Source: Oenanthe sinensis
Lineage: Eukaryota; Streptophyta; Magnoliopsida; Apiales; Apiaceae
Assembly (NCBI GenBank): GCA_028671895.1
Contig: CM053803.1
Span: forward strand, 22,404,501-22,468,500
DNA: 64,000 nt
Direction of reading: 5' to 3'
The translations under genes and the position numbers were made by a program. Shown piece by piece: positions 32,670-46,600 of this stretch. A model generated the notes under the pieces. That model had not been told where the DNA came from and did not search any database. It saw only the letters and a list, made by a program, of their open reading frames with translations. Numbering within the stretch: position 1 is the first letter of the stretch; each line of letters opens with the position of its first letter.

Positions 32670-34203
32670 TTTTGCCATAGTGAGGTGTTTATGGCAATGG
32701 AGCATTATAATAAGATATGCATTTTGGTGGTCTGTGTGCCATCCTTTGTGGAAACTCTGAAAATATAGTGTCTGTTGGTTTATATTGGGTTTGAACAGGA
32801 TGTAGCAACAGAGAATAATTGTCGGGTCAGTTGGCCCAGGATGGTTTTCTGTTTATTAGTAAACGTGATTAAGTTTTTTAGTATTTCATATACCACTTCA
32901 CAAGTTGGTCACAGAAGTGTGCATGATGTACTAGCATGAAGTCACTTTGAAATAATTCATCAAGTAATACTATGTTATTTTATCTAGCTACCCATGCACT
33001 TGCCATTAAAATAAAATGATCCTTTTAAAGACTGTGAATGTATTACTGAGGGGTGGGCAATCCAAACTTTGATTTTGTGTTTGGTTTAGATAAATGAATT
33101 TGGAGTGAATGAAATGGAATTTGAATAATGATATGTGCAAATGTTTAAATTTTTGAGCAATGTTAGATGTATAAAATTGGGTGCAAATATTTTTTTTTTC
33201 AAATGATGTGGAAATTCGGAAATTTTTAAGTGGCGAGTTTTATGTGAATATATGTGAGTTCACTATGTTTAATAGAATTATAACGGATCAGAATTCCGTC
33301 TATCATTCCTAAGCATCGGTACTAGAGTTCCACCCTAGAATTTGAAAATGAACTCTCCATTTGTCATTGTACCTATTTTCATTTCAGATTTACATCTACT
33401 CATTTTCTCTCGATCTTCCCTGGTTTCTAACCTAAAACACAACATAAACAATCCGTAGCCTCGGAGTTTTGCTATAGGAAGAGAGAGAGATGCAGAGTAA
33501 ATCTTAGATGTAAAATGTATAAATATGATTGATGCTAGTATGTTAATTTTATTCCAATTGTTATCCAAAAACTGATCTGAATCGACTCATGCTCGCCCCT
33601 AAGTTGTACAATTTTCTCAAAATGTAGTACATAATGCAAATGAATAAATGGTCACATAATACATTGAAATTGGAATTCAAATATCAGTAAATTTTGGAAT
33701 TCATTTGTCAATATTTTTATGTATAAACGGAACAAGCATGGTTCAATTCATTAGTATACTTGTGGAATGCTCGTCGGTACTGTGGTCTGTGTAGATTAGA
33801 GAAGACTAGTGCACATCTTAATGAATTATGCATCATATATGTTTCTATGATGTAACTCATACATGAATATCAAAATCCTAGCTTCTATACAGTAACAACT
33901 AACACAGTTTTGTGGCAAAATTTTGTACACGTTAAAACACGCCGTTTTGGCGCACTTGGATACAGGTCATCTTGTTTGAAAGACCCATGTCAAATACAGT
34001 TTGTATCTAAAATGAATATTATTTTATAATGAATATAAACCACAAGGAATATCAAACTTCAGTATATTTCAGCCGAACCTCTAATGGCTTCAAGAATCCT
34101 CCCTGTAAAGATCTGTACTGTTTAATTTCTTGGCATTTAGTTTGCAAGAACTTAACTCTTGAATATATACAACAAACTAGTGACTCTTTGAATGATATGC
34201 ATA
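32670..34203. other. Intergenic DNA, 3' side of PIP5K
   Basis: AT-rich with no supported gene. A minus-strand ORF at 33335-33568 has no recognisable motif. The PIP5K 3' UTR must lie in the last few hundred bases. Confidence 0.45.
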
Positions 34204-37200
34204 TTATTCATCTTCTGCAAAAACTCTTAAAATAAAATCACGAAAACGCTTTGCATATTGTCTTGGATCAACTGCAGAAATTGAAGTTGGGTCATACTGA
34301 ATGGACTTGTATGCATGCTCAAGTTTCTTTGTAATGTCATAGTCCTGGAGAATGTCGATAATACCAAAGAACATCACAACATCATAATACTCTCCTGTTG
34401 GCTCTCCTACTAGCTGGAACTCGTCCGTTCTTTCTGTTCTTTCAACCCGTGCTGGCATGTTCACTCCTAATTTGATGCTAGCCCACCTGAAATGTTATAT
34501 ATATTTATCATCAGTTACAAGGTATCGTGCACTTAAAATTGAAAAGACATGCAACGATTAGTAGAACACAATGGGTGTGCAGGCACATACTTACCCTGCA
34601 GGGTCTAAAAGAAGTTGATCCATTTCTGCATGTGAAAGACGAGAAACTGAATCAGAGCCCGATTCAACATTATCTGCAATATAGAGGCAATGAAATTCGT
34701 ACTTTCTTATCTAAGAACAGAAGATTAGACCTTAAACATGACAAGGAAAAATGAGAAAAGATCAGACCAGTAGATGCTCGTGCTCCAGATGGAATGAGAT
34801 CACTAGCACTTGCTGGTTCTTTAAAATGAAGGCCAACCAAAAGGCTGTAGTCCATAATCCTCTCTTGTTCAAGAAATTCACAATCTTTATCTATTTGCCT
34901 GTAATAACAAACACAAATTTAACCTCTATTTTGCATGATAACAGTTTATACCTCTATTTTGCATAGCCAAATTAAAAATGACCAGATTCACATGTGAAGG
35001 ATATTTAGCTAGATCCATGAGGTTAGCAGTTAGCACTTATTGCATGCCTGAATACTTGTGTTAAATTAGGAGTCATTGAGAGTATTATTATAGGAAAGAA
35101 AAAAAATTACCTCCGAAAATCTTGAAACCATGTTTTCTGTAGACGGAACAAGAATTTCAGATCAAGATCTTTGAGAATTGTGTTGGAATCAATCTCCGAC
35201 TCTGGCTTGTCTGTTATACGACCAAGGGACGAGCCCTTGAGGTCAAATCGCCTGTGAATTGAGTAGGAACAGAAAAGATTTCCCATGATGATGAACCGCA
35301 CCTGCATTGTGTCGGCCACATTGCAACTTTAGAGGGTTTGAACTCCCAATTACTTTAACAAAAAAGAAAGTGAATCTCATCTCACCTTCCTCTGTGCAGG
35401 GCCATTCAACTTCACACAGTGCAGTCCATAATATTTTGTGAGTAGTGTGTTCCCATATGATCGAAAGTGATTATAATAGGCTGATAACATCCTTAAGAGC
35501 ACCTAATCATGCCATACAATTTGGTCAGAAATGTTTTTGTGAAAAAATATCTAAAGATTATTTTCTTGGATAATTGAAGAACTCACTGCTACTTCTGATT
35601 TCTTCATTGTTTTAATCATGTAACGGTCATCGTTTGTTAGGTAAAAAAAGCTACCACTTTTCCCAGGAGAAGAGAGTTCTCGAAGGGCATCATTTCCACA
35701 AAGGGATAACATGTAATCAGCTGCATCTACGTTGAACAACTTCCTTAAAGTCCTAATAATGTGTACAGAAGATAAATGAAAATGTTGCTGTGAAGAAGAT
35801 TATGAAGATATGATTCGGGAAAGAAGGATACATGTGCCTTACCTGAAAACTAGAGGACAATAATCTTTCCATCTAAATTCACATGACTGGTGTGGTGGAG
35901 TGTACTTGGATCCCTCGGGAGGAAACCTTGTCCAAACTTTCTCCTTGGGATCGAAAGCTGAAGCCTTCAAATCTAGCGATGGAGGTGGACCTGGTCTTCC
36001 TACAGAATGCCTATCAACCACATCATATAAGAAATGTCAAATTCAAGCAACAAATCATTTAAAAACCTACAAGTTTGATGCAAACTGTATATCCAATTTT
36101 TTTTGAGAAAGTAAAACTGTAAATTCGACATGGAGGAACTTTCAAAGCTAGAAAGAACCATAAAGATGGAAAATGAGGAGGTTGATAGACTTTTGACAAG
36201 ACTATTTCCCCTTCTTCCCCATGACCAAGGTCGTGGGTTCGCAATCCTCGATTTACTCGCGAATACATTAATATCTAATGCATTGGAAATATGTAACATA
36301 CATATAAAAATGGTAAATAATACTCAGGGTTGCTCTAGCAGTATTGCTCTCTTCCCCATCTTCCCCATCTTCCCCATTACAGGAAGTTGAGGGTTCAACT
36401 GTTCAAGTCTTGTCAAATGCAAAAGTGGGTGGATGTGTGTGTTCAATTAGCAGGGATATAATATACTCAGGATAGAACCAGATACATACCTGATTCCCAG
36501 CTGCAAATTCAGCATGAGCTCATAATTTTTATGCCCTTTGCTGATAGTCTCTCCTTGTCTTTTCATAACTTTTGGTATCCTTATCGGACTACCTCTCGTG
36601 CTAAAATCTTCGAGTGTCAAGGAAGCATCTTCTCTTGACAATCTCGCACTCCTATCAAATGGACTATCAGAAGTAGCCTCAAGTCTCCCATCAACTGATA
36701 ATCTCCTAGGCCTTGTACTCGGATCCACATTCTTTGAAGACCTCCAAATAGCCAGTTTTTTCTGAGATGGCAAAATCGGAACTTTCTCATTTGGGCAAAT
36801 CAAACATTCCTGCATATCCAACATATACACTTGTTGAGGTTCCCACTCCACATTTCCATCCACTATGGAAGAACCTGATGGATAGTAATTACCATTTTGT
36901 TCCTTTGAATCTTTACTCCAATTTCCGACATAAAAACTCCCATCAGGCCATTTAAATGTACCATTCCCTCTAGGCAAACCATCTTCCCAATATCCATCAT
37001 ATGAATTCCCATTAGCCCAAAATAACTTCCCTTTCCCGCCAATCATTCCATTCCTCCATTCCCCCTCATAACAATTCCCGTTTTTCCACTGATATTTCCC
37101 TTGCCCTTCCTGCAACCCGCGACACCAGTCACCCTCATAGTAATCCCCATTTGGGTACTCTTTAAGACCACAACCATGCTTCAAATTCATTATCCAAGAA

Positions 37201-37604
37201 CCTTTATACATATCACCATTTGGGGCTGAATAAGTACCTTCACCATCCATATATCCATTCTTGAATTCGCCTTCGTAAACAGCCCCTGAAGGCCAGCTAA
37301 AAACGCCGTTCCCCATTGTTTTGCCTCTACACCACTCACCAACATACATGCATCCATCAGTCCACCAATATTTTCCAGTGCCATGAGGAAAATTTTCGGC
37401 CCACTGTCCCGTGTAATAATCACCATTAGCGAGGAATCTTTCAGCATGATAAACATCTCCAATCGACTGGCTTTGAGGCTCTGCAGGTACCTCACTTTCG
37501 TCGTCGCTAGCATGAGCAACATAAGTTGTACCAAAAATGGTGTTTGCTCTTCTCTTTGCAGCAGCCTGTGTCTTGCGTACTGTTGCTTCCCACGCCTTCA
37601 TCAC
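34204..37604 (-). CDS. PIP5K: Type-B phosphatidylinositol-4-phosphate 5-kinase with MORN repeats
   Basis: Makes PI(4,5)P2 from PI4P at the plasma membrane. Coding exons on the minus strand: 37604-36490, 36010-35843, 35752-35587, 35502-35386, 35301-35111, 34898-34768, 34673-34595, 34486-34204. All have GT/AG borders, and the total is 2250 nt, 749 aa, typical for plant PIP5K4-6-type enzymes. Residues about 60-255 carry eight MORN repeats (YYTGQW, MYVGEW, VYEGEF, MYKGSW, YYEGDW, CYEGEW, SYDGYW, FYVGNW). The C-terminal half is the PIP kinase fold: ATP-site lysine in YMIKTMKKSE, RFDLKGSSLGR, the catalytic IMDYSLLVG, and the substrate-specificity loop near the end (SISAVDPRQYAKRFRDFI). All key motifs are intact. 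The exact paralogue cannot be assigned. Confidence 0.95.
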
Positions 37605-39683
37605 GTCACAATTTGATTAAATATCGTCGATCACTAATCCATTTTATTCAAACAAAAATTCATATCTAATTACTTCCCTTACAATAACATAATAAATTAT
37701 CAAAAATTTATATATCCCACCATGCATGCAATGAACAAGACAAGTTAAAAAAAATGTTTCAACACAGAAAATATATTTATGTTCATTAGTCAGAATGTTT
37801 CATGAAACAAGGTGGTGGTGGTTTGACATGGAGTGGATATAGTGAGTCCCTGCCCATTAATTAATGGATAAACAAAGTTCAAAACTTTGAAGATTAATTT
37901 TAGTGGGTAATTAAAGTGGTTAATTAGGATTAAATTAATTTTGACAGCAAAGCGTGAGTTTCTGAAAGGATTGGTTGTCAAAGAACTAGTACTCTATTTT
38001 CTGGAAGGATTAGCGGATGTAATATAACCACTTGCCTCTGTTTAAGAGAACTACTCACTCTCACAAGGGGATGGTTTATATGATCTTATATATTGATTTT
38101 TTTGTGTAATAATTTAATGAATCAATTACAAACTTCCGTTATAATCTTAGATATCTGTTGTCACATTATAATTATAAAACCTTGCACCCATTTTTTTTTC
38201 ATTTTTGTACTATTTTTGCAGTTCGAACTCGAAACTTAGGATATTTATTGGCTCTGATGCATGGTATGGCATTTTAGTGTATCAACTATTATGCACATCA
38301 AGATAAAAACGTGAAAGAGATGAATTTTCTAAGTATGAAGAGGCATATAACTAAATGTGCGATCGCTGCTTATGTATTTTGGCTTTTGGGTGACTAGCTT
38401 GTTCGGTGCTGGATAAGTGTGAGAAAAGAAAAAGTGTCTTCTATCCATAGGGTACTATATAGCTTATGTATTTTTGTACAATGACAAAGCTGCATGCAGC
38501 CTACTTTTGCATTAATGTTTATCTTGTTGATGTTATTCTATCCATAGGGTAGTATTTGGTTGTACCCAAATTAAGTAGGGCTGAAAACGAATCTGCAGTC
38601 TAACTCAAATTTAAAGGGTTTCGAGCCAATATCGAGTCTAATCAGAAGTCTGATGCTCTTTCGTACAACACGAATGCTCTATGTTGTTAGAGAGAATAAA
38701 ATGAAACTTTGTGAACGAACTTCAAAGCAGGGAGATAAAGGATGTTAGGGAAGAGACAACAAAGAAAGGGAGTGTCAATTACTATGATGAAGTTTATAAG
38801 GAAAATGAGTAGGATGGATAATGAAGCAGTCTTCTCAAATTGGTGGGTTTGAGGTTAGTTTAGATTGTTAGGAATTGAACGGAGGAAGGAATAAACTTGC
38901 CTGGTTCCCTGGTAAACAAGTAATCAGGCAGGAAAATTAACTATTTAACTGCAATGGGATCACTTATAGAAATGAGCGTAATAGCATCCGCTACATATCT
39001 TCATGATTCACAAATATGGGGTAATTTTGATAGCAGATACTGAAATAACACACAACTTGTGATCATATTTCACTTTCGTAATCGAATTATATAAAAATGA
39101 AAGGCTTTTTTTTAATAGCTGATAAGGACCTAAAGCAAATAAACTTCATTCAGAGCTGGATTGAACCTGAGTGGGAAATTTGACCTTAGTGGAGGTAAGC
39201 TTGATGAAATCACAGATAAAATGGTGAGCCATGCATTTGGTTAGATGCTAGTGGAAGATCATACAACTGGGCAAAATCCTGGAGAGGATATGGTTTTGTC
39301 ACTTGCATATACTTGTTTTGTAGATATATTTTGATATAAATTACGTGTCTTCAAATTTTGATGCTAGAGCGCAGGACGAAAGAACTAAAATTAACTAAAT
39401 GAATGTGATTTTGACAATTTTGTATTTTCCATGCAGCGGTTTAATTGATTCTTTTCGTAGTTTTAAGTTATTCTTAATCCTGAATTGTTATATATGGTTC
39501 CTGGCTTCCTGCTCACCCTATAGTGCTATGCTTAAACTTTTTTTTTACTGGTCAGCTGTTGCATAAATTTAGATAGGAGGGAAGAGAAGAGGGGCATCGA
39601 CTAAGCTACAATGATAGGGATAAGTTCACTCTCTTAAAATCATCAATCGATACATAATAGAAAGATATATACATAGAAATGAA
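37605..39683. other. PIP5K promoter side and intergenic DNA
   Basis: The PIP5K 5' UTR and promoter should lie just above 37604. A duplicated phrase (tctatccatagggta at about 38441 and 38539) is present. 38690-38900 is purine-rich and resembles 31640-31900. No other gene is seen. Confidence 0.4.
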
Positions 39684-40010
39684 TCAAATCTTGTTAAGTC
39701 TAGCAAGTAGAAAAACAGTGGCTGAAGTAACAGCAGGAATGAAAATGTCATTACGAATAGCTCCCGGAATGATTTGTTGCTTCAGAAACACAGCAGTTAA
39801 TGGAACACCAAAGATATATAGGAGCATGTCTTTGGCTCCCATGCCCGACACTCTCGTATCGAGAATAACAGCCTGAAGAATCTTCTGAAACTCTTCTCTT
39901 GTTAAAGCCTTTCCCTTGTCTTGGTGGTATTTCTGCAAATGAAATAAATCCTCTCCCTCCATCAGTCTTTCCAACATCTTTATGGAGCTACACAATATTC
40001 TCTCCTTCAT
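39684..40010 (-). CDS. Small protein of unknown function with two hydrophobic segments
   Basis: A 108-aa ORF from ATG 40010 to TAA. It has a polar N-terminal half (KYHQDKGKALTREEFQKIL) and two hydrophobic stretches, around MLLYIFGVPLTAVFL and IFIPAVTSATVFLLARL, ending LNKI. Composition, the lack of internal stops and the helix-like pattern suggest a real, conserved protein or the last exon of a larger one. I cannot name the family with confidence. No upstream exon was identified; the region to 40300 is AT-rich. It could also be a retroposed gene fragment. Confidence 0.55.
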   Translation of the reverse strand: MKERILCSSIKMLERLMEGEDLFHLQKYHQDKGKALTREEFQKILQAVILDTRVSGMGAKDMLLYIFGVPLTAVFLKQQIIPGAIRNDIFIPAVTSATVFLLARLNKI

Positions 40011-41894
40011 GCATATCTATATGAACCAAGTGCCTTATTCGGAGATTTAATTTTTCATAATTAGAAATATTAACTTTCCACGGCCAACTACCAGTTAATT
40101 GCATTCTGTATTCTGGACCCAGAACATGAATATTTAAATTTAGTGAATGCGGTTATAATTTGATTTCAAATTTAGCTATGTTCAATTTCAATTCTTTATT
40201 CATAATTTGGAGAGTGCGCATTTTCTAATTTTCTTCTATATATTTAGTGATTCGACACTTCTATCATACTATTTTGTCTCCTGAAATACTAATAAATCAT
40301 ACCACATCTGTTTCAATCATTCACACATTTTTTTGACAATATCAGTCATGCCAATGAAGTCAAGTTATATTGTAGCAGTGTTTCAATTTGCTACAGTTAT
40401 ACTAGTTATGCTAACCAGAGGAAATCAATGATAATAAGTTTCACTACTAAGAGATAAATGGCTTTTATAGACAAAACATTGTCGGAACCTGAGATTACTC
40501 CAAACACCTACAAGCCGCATCAATGTATCATATCAATATTTGATCTACCTACTGCAGTTGCCAGAGAATTTTTTTTTTTATGTGCATAGTGCTTTTAGAC
40601 ACTCGGAATAACCTGGAAATTCATGAATAAAAAAGAATAATTCCTAATCTCTTGGAAAAGTTCAAAGTCCAACTAATTTGATGTGTACTTCTCCCATCAT
40701 GTTATTTTCTTGGTCGTTTATTCTTCCATATAACATTCAAAGCTCACAAGTCCCTTCGCCGGCTTTGTAACTACTGGCTATGATCAAGTTTCTTACTTTT
40801 TATCAGACTAAAATTTCATTTTATAACAGATGTGTATCGAACCCTGAAAAAAGTCTTGGAATGTATCAGAAATTAGTAACTTTGGCTAGTAGGTTTTACG
40901 TTTTTAAATAGTCTATTTTTTTGTACAATATTTTCATCTGTTTTTTCAATAAACAAATCATTATCTTCCTGGTTTCCTGACTTAGTTTAGTACAAAATTG
41001 TTTAGTACCAGAAGGGAGGAAGTACTCTAGACTCTCATAAGATTAACCTAGCTTACCCTTCTTGATTTGGGCAGGGAGCTGTACTTAATTAGGAAAGTGC
41101 TATATATCTTCAATTGTTTTTTTTAAGAAAAGGGGAATCAATTCATTAATAAAAGGTCATACGACATCTACAAATACAATTGAAATTCAACAAACACCTA
41201 AACATATCGTGTTGAATCCTTCTTAACCAAGCGATTTTTTGAAGATATTATGGATATATGTACTTGTTGTTACCCCACTGTTTTGAGCAATCGACCAGTT
41301 GTTTTGAGCAATCGACCGTATATGCAATCCCATAAAAGCCTTTATCAAAGAATCAAACCCATGAAAATTTTGCAGATTTATAATTTCAGACATGAAAAAC
41401 ATCAAAAACTAAACTAAACTCTTACAAGAAAAGACTAACAAAACCCAAAAGAATTGGGAACATATTGAAGAAAAACAGGAGAATAATCAAGTAAAATAAA
41501 AAGTAAACAAGGATTGGGGCTTTCCACCGGTAAAAACTGGTCATCGATGGAAGCCCTTCAGATAATATTAGAGACGGCGGGTCAAAAGAGAGAGGTAGGG
41601 TTCTGAGAGAGAGGTATAACTTTTCGATTGTTATTTTTAAATTAAATTGAGTCATAAATGCCCTAAATATCACAAGATCACGAAATGACCCTCAATATCA
41701 CAACTAAACGCAACTTAAAGTACCGTTTTTTGAAAATATAGAAAACGTAACTTCAAACCACGCTGTTACCCCTTTATTTGGCAAACATGTGTATACTTTT
41801 TTCTGTAAAAATGTAAAAGGTAAACTTTGTTTATGCATAAATGCAAGCTTAATATGTGTTTAGTATCCGTATCTAGCTTCTTCCCGCATATTTG
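40011..41894. other. Intergenic DNA
   Basis: No gene is supported. A 20-bp direct repeat (gttttgagcaatcgaccag/gta) lies at 41280-41318. Minus-strand ORFs at 41223-41673 show no recognisable motif. Confidence 0.4.
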
Positions 41895-42245
41895 AAAGAA
41901 TGACAAAAATAACAATTTTTTGAGTGCATTTGTACAAAAATGACAATTTTTAAAAAAGTGACCAAAAATACCCATTTGGACACCCAAATCTGAAATGCGT
42001 ATATGAGATACGCATATGAGAAATGGGCATCCTTTGTTTTTTTTGAGATACTCATTTCCCAAATGCGTATATTATATATTGTTTTTAAAAAAAATAAAAT
42101 TCAAACACACAAATGATAAATGTGTATCTTATATAAATGAAACACCCATTTTCAAAATGCGTATCTTAATCGTTATTTTTGGCCACTACTTTCAAAAATT
42201 ATCATTTTTGTAATTATTATTTTAAAAAATTTTATTTTTGACCAT
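41895..42245. mobile_element. MITE-like inverted repeat element
   Basis: The left arm has 'acaaaaatgacaatttttaa' and 'gtgaccaaaaat' (about 41934-41968). The right arm has the complement 'ttggccact' and 'aaaaattatcatttttgta' (about 42179-42213). Several aatgcgtat/atacgcat copies (41994, 42007, 42062, 42158) lie between them. Ends and target duplication are not sharply defined. Confidence 0.55.
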
Positions 42246-42312
42246 CACCCCGCATATTTTATATACATATATATATACATACATACATAAATACATATAT
42301 ACTTATTGATAC

Positions 42313-42510
42313 ATATATATCTAGTGACTTATATCTAATGCGATGCACCGATCGAATTATTTTAATATTTAAATTTAATTCTTATAATAATTTGAAATTT
42401 ATTTAATATTATGTATATAATTTTTTTTATATATTTTTATATTTGTATCTTAATAAAATAATATTGTGTATTTTATTTAGAGATGTGTATTATTTAGGAG
42501 ATTAATATGA
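42313..42510 (-). mobile_element. Helitron-like terminal fragment, reverse copy
   Basis: Read on the minus strand it gives ATTCGATCGGTGCATCGCATTAGATATAAG, broken here as ATTCGATCGGTGCATCGC and then TTAGATATAAGTCACTAG. It matches the 136-195 region and its AT-rich neighbour (aggagattaat at 42498). A CTAG terminus is present, which suits a Helitron 3' end. Confidence 0.4.
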
Positions 42511-43686
42511 AATTTATTTTAGTTAAGAGATTATGAATGTTCCATAAGATAATATTTATGTTTTTTTTAGAGATGAGTATTAGTTACGAGATTATTTTCA
42601 AATGTGTTTTAGTTATGAGAATAATTTGAGATGAGTTTTAGTTAGAGAAATAATTTTTAAAAATTAGACTCAATAATAACTATCTGGGCCAAATATTGAT
42701 CACCGACTACCAAACTTACTTTTAATGTTTCATTTTTAATAATATTATATAGATATCTATCAGTTTGTATCATAAGAAGGAGTTTGAAAGATTAGGTTTT
42801 TATAGGGCGATCTTGACTAATCAGGAGATTCCAAAAGGTAACATCTCTATGGTAAGTAAACATAGCTGTGAGTTAGGTCATGCAAGTGTTAAGTTAATTC
42901 TATAAACGTAACTTTATTGTGATGTAAATGACTGTGATGTAAATGAGATTGTGATATTTGAGACCATTTACCTTGAAAATGTGATATTTAAGCCCATTCT
43001 TCTCATACTCGCGAGATAAATAATATAGAAAAAATGTTCCTAGCTCTGATTGTTCTCAATAATTTACTTAAAATTAAAAAATATTTTGTATATAAAAAAT
43101 ATGAGGTTGTTTTTGTAAATCTATACTCAAACGTATAATTATAATATACTCTTACATATTTTTACTTAAATATTTATAAATTCGGATAATTTCATCGACA
43201 GAATGATCTCAAACATCAAACCTATGATATAAATATATAATAATCAATTAAAATATCAATTTATTAATTATGAAAGAACTTTTAAGTAATAAATTTTCTA
43301 TAATAAAAATTGAACTAGATCTCTAAAATTGCTAATAAATTATATTTGAAACCATATATTTTAAAAATAATAATAATTGTATCCGATCTGTACGCTCTCT
43401 CAATACCTTCCCTTGTGTTTCCGTTCTCTCTTTCTGCATTTTATTTGACTCCCAAACAAAACAGGTGATGGTGATATTATAACGCAAACACATAATTATA
43501 TATTAGTATTATTACATTGTAATCGAATCACTTAAATTCTTCTAGGATTATTATATCATATTGTTTGTAATAAAATTATGTTATGTTGTAGTTATACATA
43601 CATATAATAAACAGAGTTGGAAGATACAAGAATGGGGGTTGATTGGAAAAAAGAGTATTAGCATCGCAGGTCATATATTCAAGGAC
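42511..43686. other. Intergenic DNA and Nudix gene 5' region
   Basis: 42560-42670 has three repeats of 'gatgagtattagttacgaga' type. AT-rich with no other gene. The Nudix promoter and 5' UTR should lie toward the right end; no start site can be fixed. Confidence 0.4.
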
Positions 43687-46600
43687 ATGTCTGAATTGGT
43701 GGCCCGCACTGGTCGTCTCCAACAACGTTATGTTGATGGTCATCGCCTCGTCGCTGGGTACCCTACCCTATTTGCTCTTTTTTATGTTATGTGTGTGCGT
43801 GTGTGTGTGTGAATATATTGTTTCTTGTGTGCTTTTATGTGCCCATTATATGTCCTGGTTGTGTTTTATAATTATGTAATTGCATTTGTTAGTTTCGGGT
43901 TTTTTCCGTTAGGCATTGTGTATTTTTTCCCTTCTTATTGGGATTTGCACATTTAGGGAACATATTATTCATGTTATATTATATATTGTAATAGCATTTG
44001 TTAAACGACTTAGTCTATCTTGTTTACGTAAATAAGCTTGCTTCATGTAATGAAAATATATTTGTATGGATGTCTGAAATGATTTTAAACGTAAAATGTA
44101 TCACTGAAACTACCATTTTCTTCCTAATAAATTTACTTTCAAGGTTACTTTTAAGTCATTAGGTTCTTACTTGACAAAAAACCAGGGGGTACTTTTAGTT
44201 CACTCCACTGCTGCTGAGGTAGAGTCCTTTCGAAAAGACTGTAGGAGGCATGTCAGTGAAGCCTTTCATAATAGGTGGATTGATAAGATCCGTTTGGTAT
44301 TGCTTAGAGCAACTCCAATGAGAACCCCTATTTTAACTCCGTAAAATATTCTAAAATTATGGTTACCTAAAATATAGGGAACCAAAAAACTGTTTTACTC
44401 CAATGGTGTTCTCTATATTGATTCCCTGTATTTAAAAGTAATATTTAATTAGTGACAAGTAAAAAAAGAAAAAGAAGTGTGTAGAGAATAGGTGAGAGAG
44501 GAAGAATAATAGTGGGAGAATGAGTGGGAAATAACATGGAAGATATAGGTAGGGGGGGGGGGGGGTTTAATTTGCTTCCCTAAATATGGGGTTGAGTTTT
44601 CTCTCCCTAAAAATTATAAGGGATAGGGAGGATGGTTGGACGAGATATTTTCAGTTAAGACCCCTAAAATTGTCCACCTAGTCAAATATATTTTCAGTCT
44701 GGCTTGTGATTCCTGTAGGGGTATCAATATAGTGGATTGTAGAATATCTGCATGTTGAATGCATTTGTTTGAGGTAGTCAGTCTCTTACGAAGTGATTTT
44801 TTAAAGATTTGTTAGTATTTATTTGAAATGTATGCCTGTTCTCAAGGATGATTCATGGTTTATATAGTTTGTCGATATGTATAATATCGAGGCGGTAATC
44901 AGGTATTTCTGCATCAGAACATTTTCCTAAAGGGTTCTTTAGAATAGTCATTTGCTTTCTCTGTGTGTATCTATTGCATAACGGTTAATACCAGTGCTAT
45001 TACCAGAACTATTGTCACTAAAATATTTCATATTCACAATCACAGCAAACAAACCGTAACTGTTATATGACTGTACATGGATTCTGTAATTATATTATAT
45101 TTGGTATGGGAGCAGTCTTTTATTCGAATGAAATTTCAGTGCATTAGCTGAGTAAGTGTATATATATGTACTTTATGGTTTACACAGTAGTCATGTCTGC
45201 AGGTGCGTTCCATTTAGGTATCGCTCTTCTGAAGCAAATGATGGTAAAATGTCTGAAAAAAATATTGACGTACTTATGATCACCTCGACTAGCGGACCTG
45301 GTCTTCTGTTTCCAAAGGTATGTATATGAGTTATTAGTTATGATATGAAAATATTTTTTCACGGATATGTAATTTTAAATTATAGTAGATCCTTTTACTA
45401 TCAATTTTTTTCATGCACACGGCTTAATAATGTAGTTAACCCCCCCCCCCCCCCCCCCCCTTCTCCACCTTCTAGAAGAAGTGAATAAATTAGTGAATGA
45501 TGCACTAGGCATTTGGTGAACAATCTGTAACAGTTTGAAAGTGGAACAATTGGTATATATTATCTAAAGGGCATAAAATAATAGCTTCTCAGCTTCAATT
45601 CTCAGGCCTAATTTATCCTCCTTTATTCTTTATCTTATTTCATGGGGTTTTCTTATCACATTCTGCATCTGAGGTGAGTTGATGATAGGTTTCAGTGTGG
45701 TATTCTGCGGAGGTTTAAGTGCTCAAATGAGAACTGAGACCCAATCTCAGTCCCACGTATTTTATATTTATATTAAATCCTATCCACACAAATAGATCTG
45801 AACTTTAATTTTTCTCTCGCGTTCGTCTCTTCTCCACCCACTTCCATCTCATTTGTTCACCACTACTTCCGTATCATCTGTTCACTACTGACTATCAACA
45901 CCTCCTCACTCAACCCAATTCTGCCATTACCACCAGAAAAAAAGTCGTCAACAATATGTATCATTGCTGCCAGTTACTGCTAAACTCAGCCGCGCACCTT
46001 TGGTACGTGCTGCTATAGATTTACCGACGATTTTTATTGTTGCTGCTCCTTGCTATCGTTTTCGATCGATGTAGTTATAAAAGAAATACATATCGATCAG
46101 GTATGTCTTGCTTTAGATTTAGAACTCCTTAGATCTAATGGCGTAGTGTGGTGGTTATGGCGATTGTGATGAATATAATGGTGGATAAAGTGTTATAATG
46201 AAAATTATGATGCAGATGATGATTATAGTGGTAGTGTATTGTACAGGTATCAAGTTTTTTGTGATTTACGTTTAAAATTTTTGGTGATTTGTGTTGAAAT
46301 TTTAGTGATTTGAATTTAAATGATTTGATAGATGGTGAAGACAGTGACTATGGCGTGTTTAATTTTGTAGGTGATGAAGGGGTGATAATAATGGTTAGTA
46401 GCATTGGCTAGGGGTGGTTATGTATGACGGTGGTAGTTGTAATGTGATGTTAGTGGTGGTGGTGGAGTCTTGATGGTGATAGTAGTGCCACGTTAGAGGA
46501 GCAGTGGTATGGGTGGTGGTAGGGTCATGATGGAGTGATATGTATAATTATATTTGTGTGTGTGTATATAATTATATAGTAGTGATAATTTTTAGTGATT

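Noticed and set aside
36170..36400. tRNA or SINE-like segment (GGTCGTGGGTTCGCAATCC) inside the first PIP5K intron
   Set aside because: The B-box-like word is present but I could not find a matching A box, a cloverleaf or flanking duplications. The repeated 'cttccccat' run suggests low-complexity DNA.
37190..37534. 114-codon minus-strand ORF over the MORN region
   Set aside because: A shifted reading of the MORN repeats. The real frame gives canonical MORN units.
44306..44680. Possible MITE starting GAGCAACTCCAATGAGA
   Set aside because: The right end is only vaguely complementary and no target duplication was found, so it is mentioned but not called.
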